A stretch of 64,000 bases of DNA, taken from Siphonodentalium dalli (lineage: Eukaryota > Mollusca > Scaphopoda > Gadilida > Siphonodentaliidae). The stretch's first letter is position 1. Each line of letters begins with the position of its first letter. The notes beneath the pieces were generated by a model. It was given only the letters and a program-made list of their open reading frames with translations. It ran no database searches and was not told the DNA's origin. The stretch is from NCBI GenBank assembly GCA_032622095.1, contig CP136062.1, positions 9,513,710 to 9,577,709 of the forward strand, in the 5' to 3' direction. Made by a program: the position numbers and the translations under genes. Shown one piece after another: positions 12,201 to 21,442 of the stretch.

Positions 12201-12470
12201 CGTTCGATATACTGATACCAGTAACATACGCGTGCGGTTTTGTGTATGTATCCCACATATTGATATAGTGTCAAATGCATGCGTTCATATGCTTGCGACA
12301 TATACTGTGACATGGGTCTGTCAATCCGTTAATGTCACTATGTTCAATCGTGCCGGTTAGTTCTTAATGTCACACCTGTGTTCTTTAGTTGGGATATGGG
12401 ACGAGCACCCACATGCTTGCGGCATGACTGTAACAGGACTTGTTTCTTCGGATTGTGAACTGTACTATAC
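9300..12470. repeat. Large-unit diverged tandem array, about five units
   Basis: A module with 'TTTTGTGTATATATTNCATACC', then 'GCGAYATTGATAT..GTC', 'GTCCATATGCTTGCGACATA' and 'CACATGGTTGYGRCATTGAT' begins near 9456, 10190, 11070, 11813 and 12237. Each is followed by 'TTTATTGACGTAGTAGCGCAGTG' or a diverged form. Unit spacing varies from about 420 to 880 bp, so units have gained and lost sequence. Many short frames occur on both strands in register with the repeats; none is conserved in every unit. A copy of hairpin family H sits inside at 10621-10676. Confidence 0.8.
10621..10676. repeat. Hairpin repeat family H, diverged copy
   Basis: GTGCCAACGCATTCTCTTAC and the reverse-oriented GTAAGGGAAGGCACTGG form a shorter, more mutated foldback than the copies at 27006 or 37199. 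It is embedded between units of the surrounding large-unit array. Confidence 0.65.
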
Positions 12471-13259
12471 TGTATGACGTCACCATGTGCTCACACAATT
12501 CCCTCCAACTTATGCAAATAAGCATTTCTATCTCAGATTTGAATAGACGTTGGATATTTTCGGACCTCATGACTTAGCTGTGTAGCAACACACCATGAGC
12601 TATACAGCACACCCTGTAATCAATCCACATGTAGTGCAGAATTTCAACACACAACTTGGAGCATTTTGTAATGTAATTTTATTATATTTCCACGCTGTCA
12701 AGCAGACCAGATCTTCGGTGTTAACCGTAAACGCATCGAGTAAAAAATGTTGTGAACAGTGTCGCACAAAAGAACACCTCTTCGAAAGTTCTATTTGAGC
12801 ACAGGAAGAAATGTCATTATTTCCCTTTATCTTTGTCACATCAATTTCGTCGACTAATTTCGATACCGGTATAATTCAAAAGCGCCTTAGCGGTAATTAT
12901 TATAAATGTATTTCGTATCGCAAACTGCCAGATTTAATCTACGTGGGCTTTATTACGTTTACGTATGGTCATATTATTATTATTATATCAACTACTATGG
13001 AGTAATGTTCAAGAATAAAACTTTTTTCTTGCCACGAACAGCAACCTCCATTTTAATATAGTAGATAAATCAAAATAACGCCGATTCCAAAATATCTGAA
13101 TCTGCGAACTGATTCGGTGTTGATCTAGAATCAGGTGATCGATGTTGACATTGAATAAAATCTTGAATACTCGCAGATCACTACTCAGGCACCTCATTTA
13201 TCGGCAGGCTAAAAGCATTATCTGTACAAGAGACAACTAATTGGGACAGTATGTAAAGA
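12471..13259. other. Unassigned intergenic sequence
   Basis: Overlapping short frames occur on opposite strands (for example near 12595-12840) with no recognisable motif. I found no repeat relationship with the rest of the window. Confidence 0.45.
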
Positions 13260-13860
13260 CTCTGATTACAACACATAAAAAAATCGACATGGTTTGAAGA
13301 GGGATGGTTGGCGGGCGGGCGGGCGGACCTAAAGAATGTGTTATAACTTTGACATTTGTGAACGGATTCAAAAACATTTTGGTATGTGAGTTGCTCCCAA
13401 TGACTATTTACTGCCTGTAGAAAATGGGTCACAATCCAAACTTTTTGACAAGAGTTATCCATCTTTGATGACTGTTTTGCATTTTTCACTCTTACTGCGA
13501 TAACTCAACCAACTAGGTTTGTCCAAATTTTTTCCCCGGAGTTATGGGCCTCAGTTTGCCTATTTTTAGCATTTTTTTCACCGTTAGCGAAATAACTGAA
13601 TAAAATATTAACTGATTCAAACCATATTTGAAATATGAGTCTCTTGCAACAATAACTCGGACGAGTTCGAAAACCAGGTTTGTTTTTTTCCCGTAGTTAT
13701 GTGCCTTAGTTTGTCTATTTTTAGCATGTTTTTTACTGTTAGCGCGATAACTCAATTCAATATTAACTGATTCAAACCATATTTGATGTATGAGTCTCTT
13801 GCAACAATATCTCGGACGAGTACGAAAACCAGGTTTGTCCGACTTTTTGGGCCTGCCTTA
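13260..13860. repeat. ~140-bp tandem repeat with 'AACCAGGTTTGTCC' core
   Basis: Units contain 'AACYAGGTTTGTCCAAATTTT', 'GAGTTATGGGCCTCAGTTTG', 'CTATTTTTAGC' and 'TATTAACTGATTCAAACCAT'. They repeat near 13513, 13672 and 13829. A (GGGC)n run with GGACC at 13310-13330 lies at the upstream edge. The same unit is present as a single copy inside the foldback element at about 4030-4170. This is a non-coding interspersed family. Confidence 0.8.
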
Positions 13861-14425
13861 TTTAGTCCATGAGCCAGGACCGAGAATGGTACCATTTTGG
13901 TGGGCAAATTCTATCAACATTTTCTCAAAGCTTATAATCTGAAATTCATCTGAGTGCTGGGGCGCACTGTGGCAGTGTAGCTTAGTGTGCAAAATTTGTG
14001 TTTCCATGGCAACGAAGGGTGTTTTTGGCCAGTTTTCAAAATATACTTATAATGGTCTACTACCAGAAAGTTTAATGCAGTAACTCTATCCTTACACTAA
14101 TATGGGGTGACACCCTTGGTGGGCTTTATTTTGACGCGGGGATTTCACCTCTAGAGGTCAAGGTCACACACAAAGGTCAAGGTCATTCACCAAAATATTA
14201 GCTTTTTTCATATCGGGTCTTATATTTTCTACCCAATGTTTTTATATATCAGTTTTGAATACGTTATCTTTGCTCCTAAATAATCTGTAGCGTATATGCT
14301 ACATGGAGAAATTCGTTATTGTCGAAAAAGACATGTCATTCGTGAGATATATGTCTTTAAACTTGGTGACCATTTTCCAAAATGGGTGAAAATCGGCTAT
14401 TTCCCAATATATCATGCTTAGTCTA
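13856..14425 (+). repeat. Dispersed repeat R1, plus copy (partner 24330-24895)
   Basis: The sequence from CTTATTTAGTCCATGAGCCA to 'GGCTATTTCCCAATATAT' matches the reverse complement of 24330-24895 in order. Shared landmarks include 'AGTGCTGGGGC', 'GTTTCCATGGCAAC', 'AAAGTTTAATGCAGTAACTC', 'GGTGGGCTTTA' and 'AGTTTTGAATACGTTATCTT'. Two exact TCAAGGTCA motifs lie at 14158 and 14177. The family is probably an old transposable element or its untranslated region; no coding frame persists. Confidence 0.85.
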
Positions 14426-15110
14426 GGCGCTTGGTGCATGGAAATGTAAGAACTGCACAAATATTGATAAAAGCATGAAACATCCACATATGTTCCTTGG
14501 ACCTTACTGATCATTTTCAGAATAGACCGCATCGAGATTTGGCCCTGCTTAGCAACGGTTGCTAGGCAACTACCCGAAAGTATAAACATGCTCATATAAG
14601 AATGTATTACAGTATTTCATTCAACTTTAATTGTTCTGAATTGAATATTTCAGGTATATTTGTGACATAGGATGAATTACAAAGACTTGTGACCTTGTTT
14701 CCTATAATAATGGCAATGACAACCGTTTCTGTGCAGCTAAACAAACATTAAATATTTATAACTTTGGTTTAAATCGGTCCTGATAAAGAAAGCTATGGTA
14801 TCTAATTTTTTTTTAAATGTTTCAACATTACATACGACATGCTATTAACAGTGGACTTGAAAATCTTTGCTGCTTTGCAAAGCTGAATATATCGCTCTAC
14901 AGATGGTCTGAGGTCATTATAAATGTTATAGGTTTAATATAGATCCCAAGGTTCAGCATAAACAAAGCCAGTGATTAGTTGACAGCTCTGCTATATAATT
15001 GATATTAATAGGTCAGCAGTGAGGTGTCTTATCGTGATGGCTGTTGTTGGTATAATTTGATACATTATCATTCTAAACTTAAATTGGCTCTATTAACCCA
15101 AGTATTCCAT
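14426..15110. other. Unassigned intergenic sequence
   Basis: AT-rich DNA without a gene signal. GTTGCTAGGCAAC at 14558-14570 is a palindrome resembling an RFX X-box. Nothing else is recognised. Confidence 0.45.
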
Positions 15111-15210
15111 GTCAGGGTCACCTTTCACATTTAATCCAAAGCTGCGCTGGTGCAGCATTACCTATCCTGTGCCAGTGAATTATCTTATATTTACGAGTGA
15201 CCCATACAAT
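15110..15210. repeat. Half copy of hairpin family H with upstream flank
   Basis: 'GCTGCGCTGGTGCAGCATTA' followed by 'TGTGCCAGTGAATTATCTTA' and 'TTTACGAGTGAC' matches the flank plus left arm at 26893-26950. The right arm is missing here, so this copy is truncated. Confidence 0.65.
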
Positions 15211-15389
15211 CCAATAAGTTGTGTTAAGTACATCTGTCTATAGTAGTACATAACACTATACTCTATAATTCAACATCAACACTCTGATATATTATTCCGA
15301 TCATAGTAATTTACAATCGCCAAGGGATGGGTTAAACATCTGGCAATCGTGATCGGCCTCTCGTTTTCTGTTGCTGATATATATCGTCA

Positions 15390-15874
15390 CTGGTGGGTGT
15401 ATATGTATACAGGAAGTAGATGTCATGGCTGGGGAGTGACCATATGGCCAATGGTAGAGGGAATATGTATACAATGTGTGACCGTATGGTCACACATGTA
15501 GCGTATGAGTATACAGTATGAGGTGAACATGCAGGTCTGGGGTGCATGAATGGCCCTGTGTACAGAGTATAAGTATATATTGAAGGGCTGTGTCGCCATG
15601 GATACATGTATACAGGGAGTGGCCATATTGCCAAATGGTGGAATGAATATGTATACAGGGGGTGACTGTGTGGTAAAACATTTGGTATAGGATTGTCACG
15701 GGTGAGATGTATATTCAAGCCTGGAGTGTATGAATGGCCGAGTTTGTGGGGTATTGGTATATATAAGGGCTGTATGGCCATTGGTGGGGTGTATATCAAT
15801 ATATTTGGAATGACTATGGTTATGGGTGTGGTGTATATGTGTATCTTGAGTGGCTATATGGCCATGTGTGTGGC

Positions 15875-15880
<6 letters not shown>
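15390..15880. repeat. GT-rich minisatellite, part 1
   Basis: Loose ~50-90 bp units contain 'GTGACCRTATGG', 'GCCAATGGTRGRGNG' and 'AATATGTATACA'. The period and order vary, giving an irregular array. The array resumes at 17521-17590 and 18800-19390. Long frames on both strands, including a 155-codon minus-strand one, are produced by the periodicity and encode Tyr/Ile/Pro/His-rich nonsense. Confidence 0.85.
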
Positions 15881-15950
<70 letters not shown>

Positions 15951-15990
15951 CTATATATATATATAGCTATATATATATATATATAGCTAT
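15880..15990. repeat. (TA)n microsatellite with AGCTATA interruptions
   Basis: A near-perfect TA dinucleotide run begins about 15880. It is interrupted by 'TAGCTATA' three times towards its 3' end, near 15948, 15964 and 15984. It separates the minisatellite from the following dispersed element. Confidence 0.95.
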
Positions 15991-17336
15991 TATATATTTT
16001 GGAAGATCTGTCTGTGTGTGTATCTATCTGTGTGGGTGTGTGTGTGTGTGTGTGTTTCGCGATGAACTCGAAAACGGCCGACCCGATTTCGATGAAACTT
16101 CGTATGTGAGGATACTATCGGTCGGGAAGTGGCATAGGCATATTAATTTTCAGATCCGAGGTCAACTTTTCACGTGCCGAGGTCAAATCTGTTTTTACGC
16201 CGTTTTGCGCTAATATATTTCCGTTCGGTGCTCACAAATCGATTCGATATAGCGCGAATAAATTGCCAGTCATATAATTTGCACGGTTAGAATCTGTGGC
16301 GCTTCCTCTTTCCAATGATGTATCACACGCCTGTGTACGTTTAAAGTTTCTACCTTAATTATCGGGAAGAACGCAGAACCATGCTTCGCTCATCGAAAAA
16401 CATTCCGTAAATATATTACGCCGTCAACAGATCGTGACGTGATCGCGTTTAACTCTTAGCCGGCCGATGTCGCGTTAATTCATCACCGGCCGAGGTATCC
16501 GCAAATGACATTGGGCAATATATATATCTCGGAAACGGGTGGACCTATCGACTTGAAATTTGGTATGTGAATGTATCTTGCCCCGGATACGAATTTTATC
16601 GGGTAGCCGAGCCCGTGCGACGCCAGCTTCGCGCATGCGCAGACCAGATCTCAGAAACGGGTGGAGCTATCGACTTGAAATTTGGTTTTTGAATAGCCCG
16701 GACGAAGTCGGGCACCTTCTAGTCTACTATATATTTTGGAAGATCTGTCTGTGTCTGTCTGTCTGTGTGTCTGTGTTCGCGATGGACTCGAAAACGGCCG
16801 AACCGATTTCGATGAAACTTGGTATGTGGGGGTAGTTTCGGCCGAGAACTGGCATGGGCCTATTAATTTGTCCGTGCGACGTGACCTTGACCTTGAAATC
16901 GGGTAATTTCAAGGTCAAACGCCCGAATATCTCGGGATTTAGATGACACTTGGTATGTGGGGGTATTTTCGGCCGAGGGGTGACATGAGCCCATTAATTT
17001 GCCTGTGCGACGTGACCTTGACCTTGAAATCGGATAACTTCAAGGTCAAATCGCCAATTTTGATGGGATTTCGACGAAATTTGATACGTGGGGTTACTTT
17101 TGTCCACTGGTTGTTTTGGACGGGTCCAATCGTGACCCCGACCAGACCTTGACCTTCAAAATGATCAATTCAAGGTCAAATCGGGTAAAACCGGATGGAT
17201 TTCGACGGGCACGTTTGTCGGGTACTTTTGTCCGGGCAGTGTTTTTGGACTGGTCAAATCGTGACCCCACTTGACCTTGACCTTCAAAATGGACAATTCA
17301 AGGTCAAAATCCGGACGAAGTCGGGTCACCTTCTAG
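15991..17336 (+). repeat. Composite repeat with TGACCTTGACC motifs and 'GACGAAGTCGGGC' ends
   Basis: Two modules each start with 'TATATTTTGGAAGATCTGTC' (15991 and about 16729). They continue through a GT/CTGT run and 'CGATGRACTCGAAAACGGCC', and each ends with 'CCGGACGAAGTCGG' followed by 'CACCTTCTAG' (near 16698 and 17311). The first module contains the 'GGAAACGGGTGGASCTATCG' subrepeat, which is also tandemly repeated at 59975-60345. The second contains tandem 'GTGACCTTGACCTTGAAAT' units. The whole is bounded by TA repeats on both sides, suggesting a TA-targeted element. No coding frame is conserved. Confidence 0.8.
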
Positions 17337-17337
17337 A

Positions 17338-17364
17338 ATATATATATATATATATATATATATA
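17338..17364. repeat. (TA)n microsatellite
   Basis: A pure TA run directly follows the 3' end of the preceding composite repeat. It mirrors the TA run on that element's 5' side. Confidence 0.95.
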
Positions 17365-17465
17365 GTTTGAAAATTAAGAAAGGTATCCGTTCATTGTTGA
17401 ATATTTATTACATGTACATGTATGTACAAACAGCTTGCCTTTTCAATAGCTTGGAGTCACTGTCC

Positions 17466-17521
17466 ATATATATATATATATATTATATATATATATTATA
17501 TATATATATTATATATATATA
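17466..17521. repeat. (TA)n microsatellite with TATTATA interruptions
   Basis: The TA run is punctuated by 'TATTATAT' at near-regular spacing. It leads straight into the second part of the minisatellite. Confidence 0.95.
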
Positions 17522-17590
17522 TGGAGTGACTCTATGGCTATGGGTGTGATGTATATATTGAGAGGCTATATGGCCATGTGTGTGGCGAAT
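17521..17590. repeat. GT-rich minisatellite, part 2 (left of LINE insertion)
   Basis: The sequence 'GGAGTGACTCTATGGCTATG' through 'GCCATGTGTGTGGCGAAT' is the same unit as 19035-19117. It stops at GAAT (17587-17590) where the LINE begins, and resumes at 18800. It therefore forms the left flank of a resolved insertion. Confidence 0.9.
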
Positions 17591-18799
17591 AGTAGTAATA
17601 TCTTTTATTTACGTGACATTTGCATGTTAAATTACAAACAATTTTTTAGACATTTAGTTTACATCGCGCACCCGGCCCTATTGGGCCTATATGTTACCCT
17701 GGAAATAAGAGTTAATTAATTTTTGCATTGTATAGCAAGACGCCTGTCAATTTACGCTATTATATGCTATGATGTTTATTTATATATATACTGCTTTCTT
17801 TTCAGATAGGCATCATGGATAAAATTAGCACACTGACGTGTGTGTTTGTTGATTATTTCAATAAAAGCTTATTCTAACTGGTTTTGTTCTATCATCATGG
17901 TTACATTTAAAGGGAGAGAGTCTAGTAAAAGTTCTCGCTTTTCGTTATAGAAAGGGCATTTTAATAGGAAGTGCATTTCATCTTCGACTTCATGTGAGGC
18001 ACATAATGTGCATTTTCTGAGATTTAGCTTTTCATTTCTAAAACGACCAGTTTCCACTCTCAAAGGAAGAATTCCACATCGAAACTGAGCAAATATAGAT
18101 CGATGAGCACGGTCCATATTCATCAATACATATGATTCAGTTTCATAATTCCTTTTGAAAAGTTTATATGTTCTTAATTTAGGAACAAAATTTAAGCTGT
18201 TTTTCCATTTATCTGATTCATCATTTTTAAGCTTCGTTTCAAAATCGTCTATATTACGTGTTTCTAAATTTTGAAATACTGTTGACAATTGTAAGTTAGA
18301 TAGAGTATCATTCATAAAGGAACACCAACCATTTGAAACATGAGCTAGGTCCCAGTTAAACACTTTTTTAATTAGTCTGTCATCTGGTAATTCTATTATA
18401 TGGTTCCATAGACGGATATGGTTCAGGACTCGACGAATCTTACAAGATGATATACCAATGTCACCATTTACTGCTAATAATGGACAATAACGATGGACTC
18501 CCAAAAAATATCTAAACGCCTTATTCTGTACACTATCTAGACATGAAAAATTCTTTGAACCCCATACGCCTGATGCATAATCTAAAATTGGAGCTACACA
18601 TGTTATATATAACTTTTAAATGTTTTGAAACCTATATCTTTATATGGGTGAATTTTTGAAATTATAGCACCTAAAGCTCTGCTTGCAGATTTGGCCAAGA
18701 CCTCAGCTGTTGTGTAAAATTGTTTGTGTTCATGAATAATAATACCCAAGAATTTATATTCTTCTACGATATTCAGTTGTTGCGTGCCAAGTTTAAAAG
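17591..18799 (-). mobile_element. 5'-truncated non-LTR retrotransposon (LINE) insertion, 1209 bp
   Basis: The element lies on the minus strand. Its 5' truncation point is at 18799 and its 3' end at 17591, where the minus-strand sequence ends 'AAATAAAAGATATTACTACT'. The flanks are joined by a 4-bp direct duplication GAAT (17587-17590 and 18800-18803). An uninterrupted paralogue of the target, 'GTGTGGCGAATATGTATACA', lies at about 19108-19127, so both junctions are defined to the base. About 930 bp of ORF2 C-terminus is followed by a ~280-bp 3' untranslated region. Truncation at the 5' end and a small target duplication fit target-primed reverse transcription. Confidence 0.93.
17869..18798 (-). 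pseudogene. LINE reverse-transcriptase ORF2, C-terminal fragment, one frameshift
   Basis: The fragment starts with 'VEEYKFLGIII', typical of the region after the reverse-transcriptase palm. It continues through 'RALGAIISKI' to a frameshift near 18605-18612, where the frame meets TAA. In the next phase it resumes with 'APILDYASGVWG' and 'FRYFLGVHRYCP', motifs common to the C-terminal part of invertebrate LINE proteins. Towards the end it has 'RAHRSIFAQFRCGILPL' and a Cys/His cluster, CTLCASHEVEDEMHFLLKC, which matches the CCHC-type zinc finger found after reverse transcriptase in Jockey/CR1/I-like elements. Translation stops at 17869. The single lesion and the clean ends suggest a fairly recent, dead-on-arrival copy. 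Catalytic palm residues are absent because of the 5' truncation. Confidence 0.9.
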
Positions 18800-19390
18800 G
18801 AATATGTATACAGGGGTGACCTTTGGCAAAAGGTGGTGTGAATATGTATACAATGAGTGACTGTATGGTAATATATTTGGTGTGTGTGATTGTCAAGTGA
18901 TGTGTATATAGAAGGGCTGTATGGCCGTTGGTGGGGTGTGTATATATATATATACTTGGAATAACTATGGTTATGGGTGTGGTTTATATGTATATCTTGA
19001 GTGGCTATATGGCCATGTGTGTGGCGACTATATATATATATTTGGAGTGAATCTATGGCTATGGGTGTGATGTATATGTATATATTGAGAGGCTATATGG
19101 CCATGTGTGTGGCGAATATGTATACAGGGGAGACCTTTGGCAAAAGGTGGTGTGAATATGTATACAAGGAGTGACTGTATGGTAATACATTTGCTATGTT
19201 ATTGTCATGGGTGAGGTGTATTTTCAAGCTCGGTGTGTATGAATTGCCGAGTGTGCGGGGTATTGGTATAAAGGGAAGGACTTTATGGCCATTGATGGGG
19301 TGTATATGCATAAATGGAGTGAATCTATGGTTATGTGTGTGGTCCGAATCTATGGTTATGTGTGTAAGACCGAATTTGTCCCCTATTTTT
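18800..19390. repeat. GT-rich minisatellite, part 3
   Basis: Repeated units contain 'GAATATGTATACAGGGG', 'GACCTTTGGCAAAAGGTGG', 'GAGTGACTGTATGGTAATAC' and 'GCTATATGGCCATGTGTGTG'. Two long stretches (about 18800-18880 and 19114-19195) are near identical, so units are duplicated in blocks. The second supplies the empty-site reference for the LINE insertion. Confidence 0.9.
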
Positions 19391-19582
19391 GTTGGGGAAT
19401 ATTTAGTCATATTAAGTAAACAATGATTTGGAATTTTTTAACAGATCGAAGGGTCGGGGCAATGGAATCATTTATCTCAAGAACAGTGCTTTTTCGGGAT
19501 CTAAACCCGGAGGTAGGTTTGAAAAGTTAAACTTGGTAACGATAAAATGTGTTAAAATGTAGTCTGTTTATTATACGGATTG

Positions 19583-20965
19583 AATAAAGAGCGTTTACTT
19601 CACATCTGTGCGAAACACAGAAAACAGCTGAAACTCGCTCTGATTATGCTTATATTTTGTTGAGTATGTATAGGTATTTCGTGTCTTCAGCGACCTATAT
19701 TATCCCCACTACAATATATACCAGTATTGAGGTTCAAATGTGCCATGTCCATTCAGATGGTAAATATATATTAAAATGAGAAATCAGTTCCCACCTACAT
19801 ACGATAATATAACTAAACGGTCGTATTAAAATGTGCAATACATCGATAAATCCACGATATATTGATGCCCTAGTACCACGGGTTGAGACAGGGACGTGAC
19901 AACGGGGGTGTCTCAGCCCCCCCCCCAAACTTTGGTCAAATGTTCAACAGTTGGAAATATGATATACTTGACAAAACATTTGTTGGAAATTTCACACCAA
20001 CAATAGGTTGAAATTGTTCCCGTAGTATAATATTCCATCAATGTATTAGTGGAGAATTTGTAGTTTTTAGACCAACATTTGCATATTTTCCTATTTTTGG
20101 TAAAACATTTGGACTGAAATGGCTATCAGAAACTGTTTAAAATTTTCCAACTTTTTGGGGGGATGGGTGTCAGGTATCAAAATGTCCAACAAATGGAAAG
20201 TTTGATGCCAGTCTGGATGCTAGGATTTAGAAAATTTCATGTTCAGATTTCAAATATTTCTCACACCGGGATGAACCATGTTCGATCCGGTGTGTCCCGG
20301 CCCCTCCCCATTGGCCAGTCAGAAACCGATAATTAATTTAACCAAAAAAAAGCAAATCTGGGATTGTTCAGACTCAGATCTACACATTTTCTTGTACTGG
20401 TCGGTCTAATGGATTATACCCACCCCGGCTAGTGACAAAAAGATTCATTTAGAATTTGCTACCATTCAGGCGGATGTGGGGGACCAGTTGGGAAAATCAA
20501 AGTCCAACAGGATGGGGAGGGGTGAACATGGGGTGTAGTTAGAAGGTGGACGCCCCTCGTAACGCGGATACAATATATAGAAACGTTTCTGCAATGGGTC
20601 GAGACTGCGTTATAACACCATCTACTCACTCTGTCACCACAACCTCTTATTAATGTAGTGAACAACGTTGTTGGTGAAAAAAGTGCTAGAAGCCGCCTCG
20701 AGAATTTGAACATAGAACCTGGTTTAAAATGACAACTTTATCAATGCATGATGTGTGCCCATGAAATCTTGCAATAGATAGGTTAACGCATAGCTGACTG
20801 GAATGCCATGTAATTCATGAACCTTTGAGTGAGAAATCGTAGTGAAAGGTCACCTGTCAATGGGACACATCTACCCGTTCTAAATCGATATTGCTTTATG
20901 AGCTGCATTGAAAGTACCCAAGTAACCACGACAATGTTCATCGATTTACCCGTACCCGTTTGCGT
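19583..20965 (+). repeat. Segmental tandem duplication, copy A
   Basis: The copy begins AATAAAGAGCGTTTACTTCA and runs through 'CAGCTGAAACTCGCTCTGA', 'GAGAAATCAGTTCCCACCTA', 'GAAGCCGCCTCGAGAATTTG' and 'ACCTGTCAATGGGACACAT', to about 'CCGTACCCGTTTG'. All of these have diverged counterparts in the same order at 21443-23370. Identity by eye is about 75-85%. The interior has 'GTTGGAAATTTCACACCA' motifs repeated within the copy. Open frames, including a 138-codon plus-strand one crossing the right end (20829-21245), are not preserved in copy B. Confidence 0.85.
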
Positions 20966-21442
20966 GTATTTTGTTGAATTCAATGCAACTACATGCATGG
21001 GCACAATAGCAGGTATTGATAAGTGGACCACGAATGAGACCAATTATCGATACATATATAGTGCAACTGTAAAACATATTATGTCTTATAAATGCCTGAT
21101 ACAATTGCATTCTTTCACTGTGTCACGATGTGTATTTACATGTTTTGTGGCAACCGACGTCAAATACTTCTTTTATTATTTTTGTGTAAAGAGCCCGAAC
21201 CCCATCCGCGCCATCAAGATAGAGACACCTTTGCTAGTTTTATAAACCACACCGTTACATTTCTGGTAAATATTATCTCTATTAGTCATATAGCTATAGA
21301 TGGCCTCATTATTTTCTAAAAAATAGTGGACATGCAGACAGACACATATTCGAAAATATACAGATACTAGATAAAAAACAGCTGTGTCATTATATTGTAT
21401 CCTTCAATCACAGGCCTAAAATGTTATGTTAATATAAATATA
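20966..21442. other. Spacer between duplicated segments
   Basis: The sequence is AT-rich with short frames only, and no repeat relation was seen. The end of a 138-codon frame begun in copy A lies here; it has no recognisable domain. Confidence 0.45.

Noticed and set aside
15332-15799. 155-codon minus-strand frame rich in Tyr, Pro, His and Ile
   Set aside because: It lies wholly in the minisatellite. Overlapping frames in other phases encode similar periodic nonsense, so it reflects repeat structure.
15839-16213. 124-codon frame beginning in the TA repeat
   Set aside because: Its first third is (YI)n from the TA run, and the remainder follows dispersed-repeat sequence without a conserved domain.
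20829-21245. 138-codon plus-strand frame
   Set aside because: It straddles the end of duplicated segment A and is interrupted in copy B. No motif or plausible splice signals support it.
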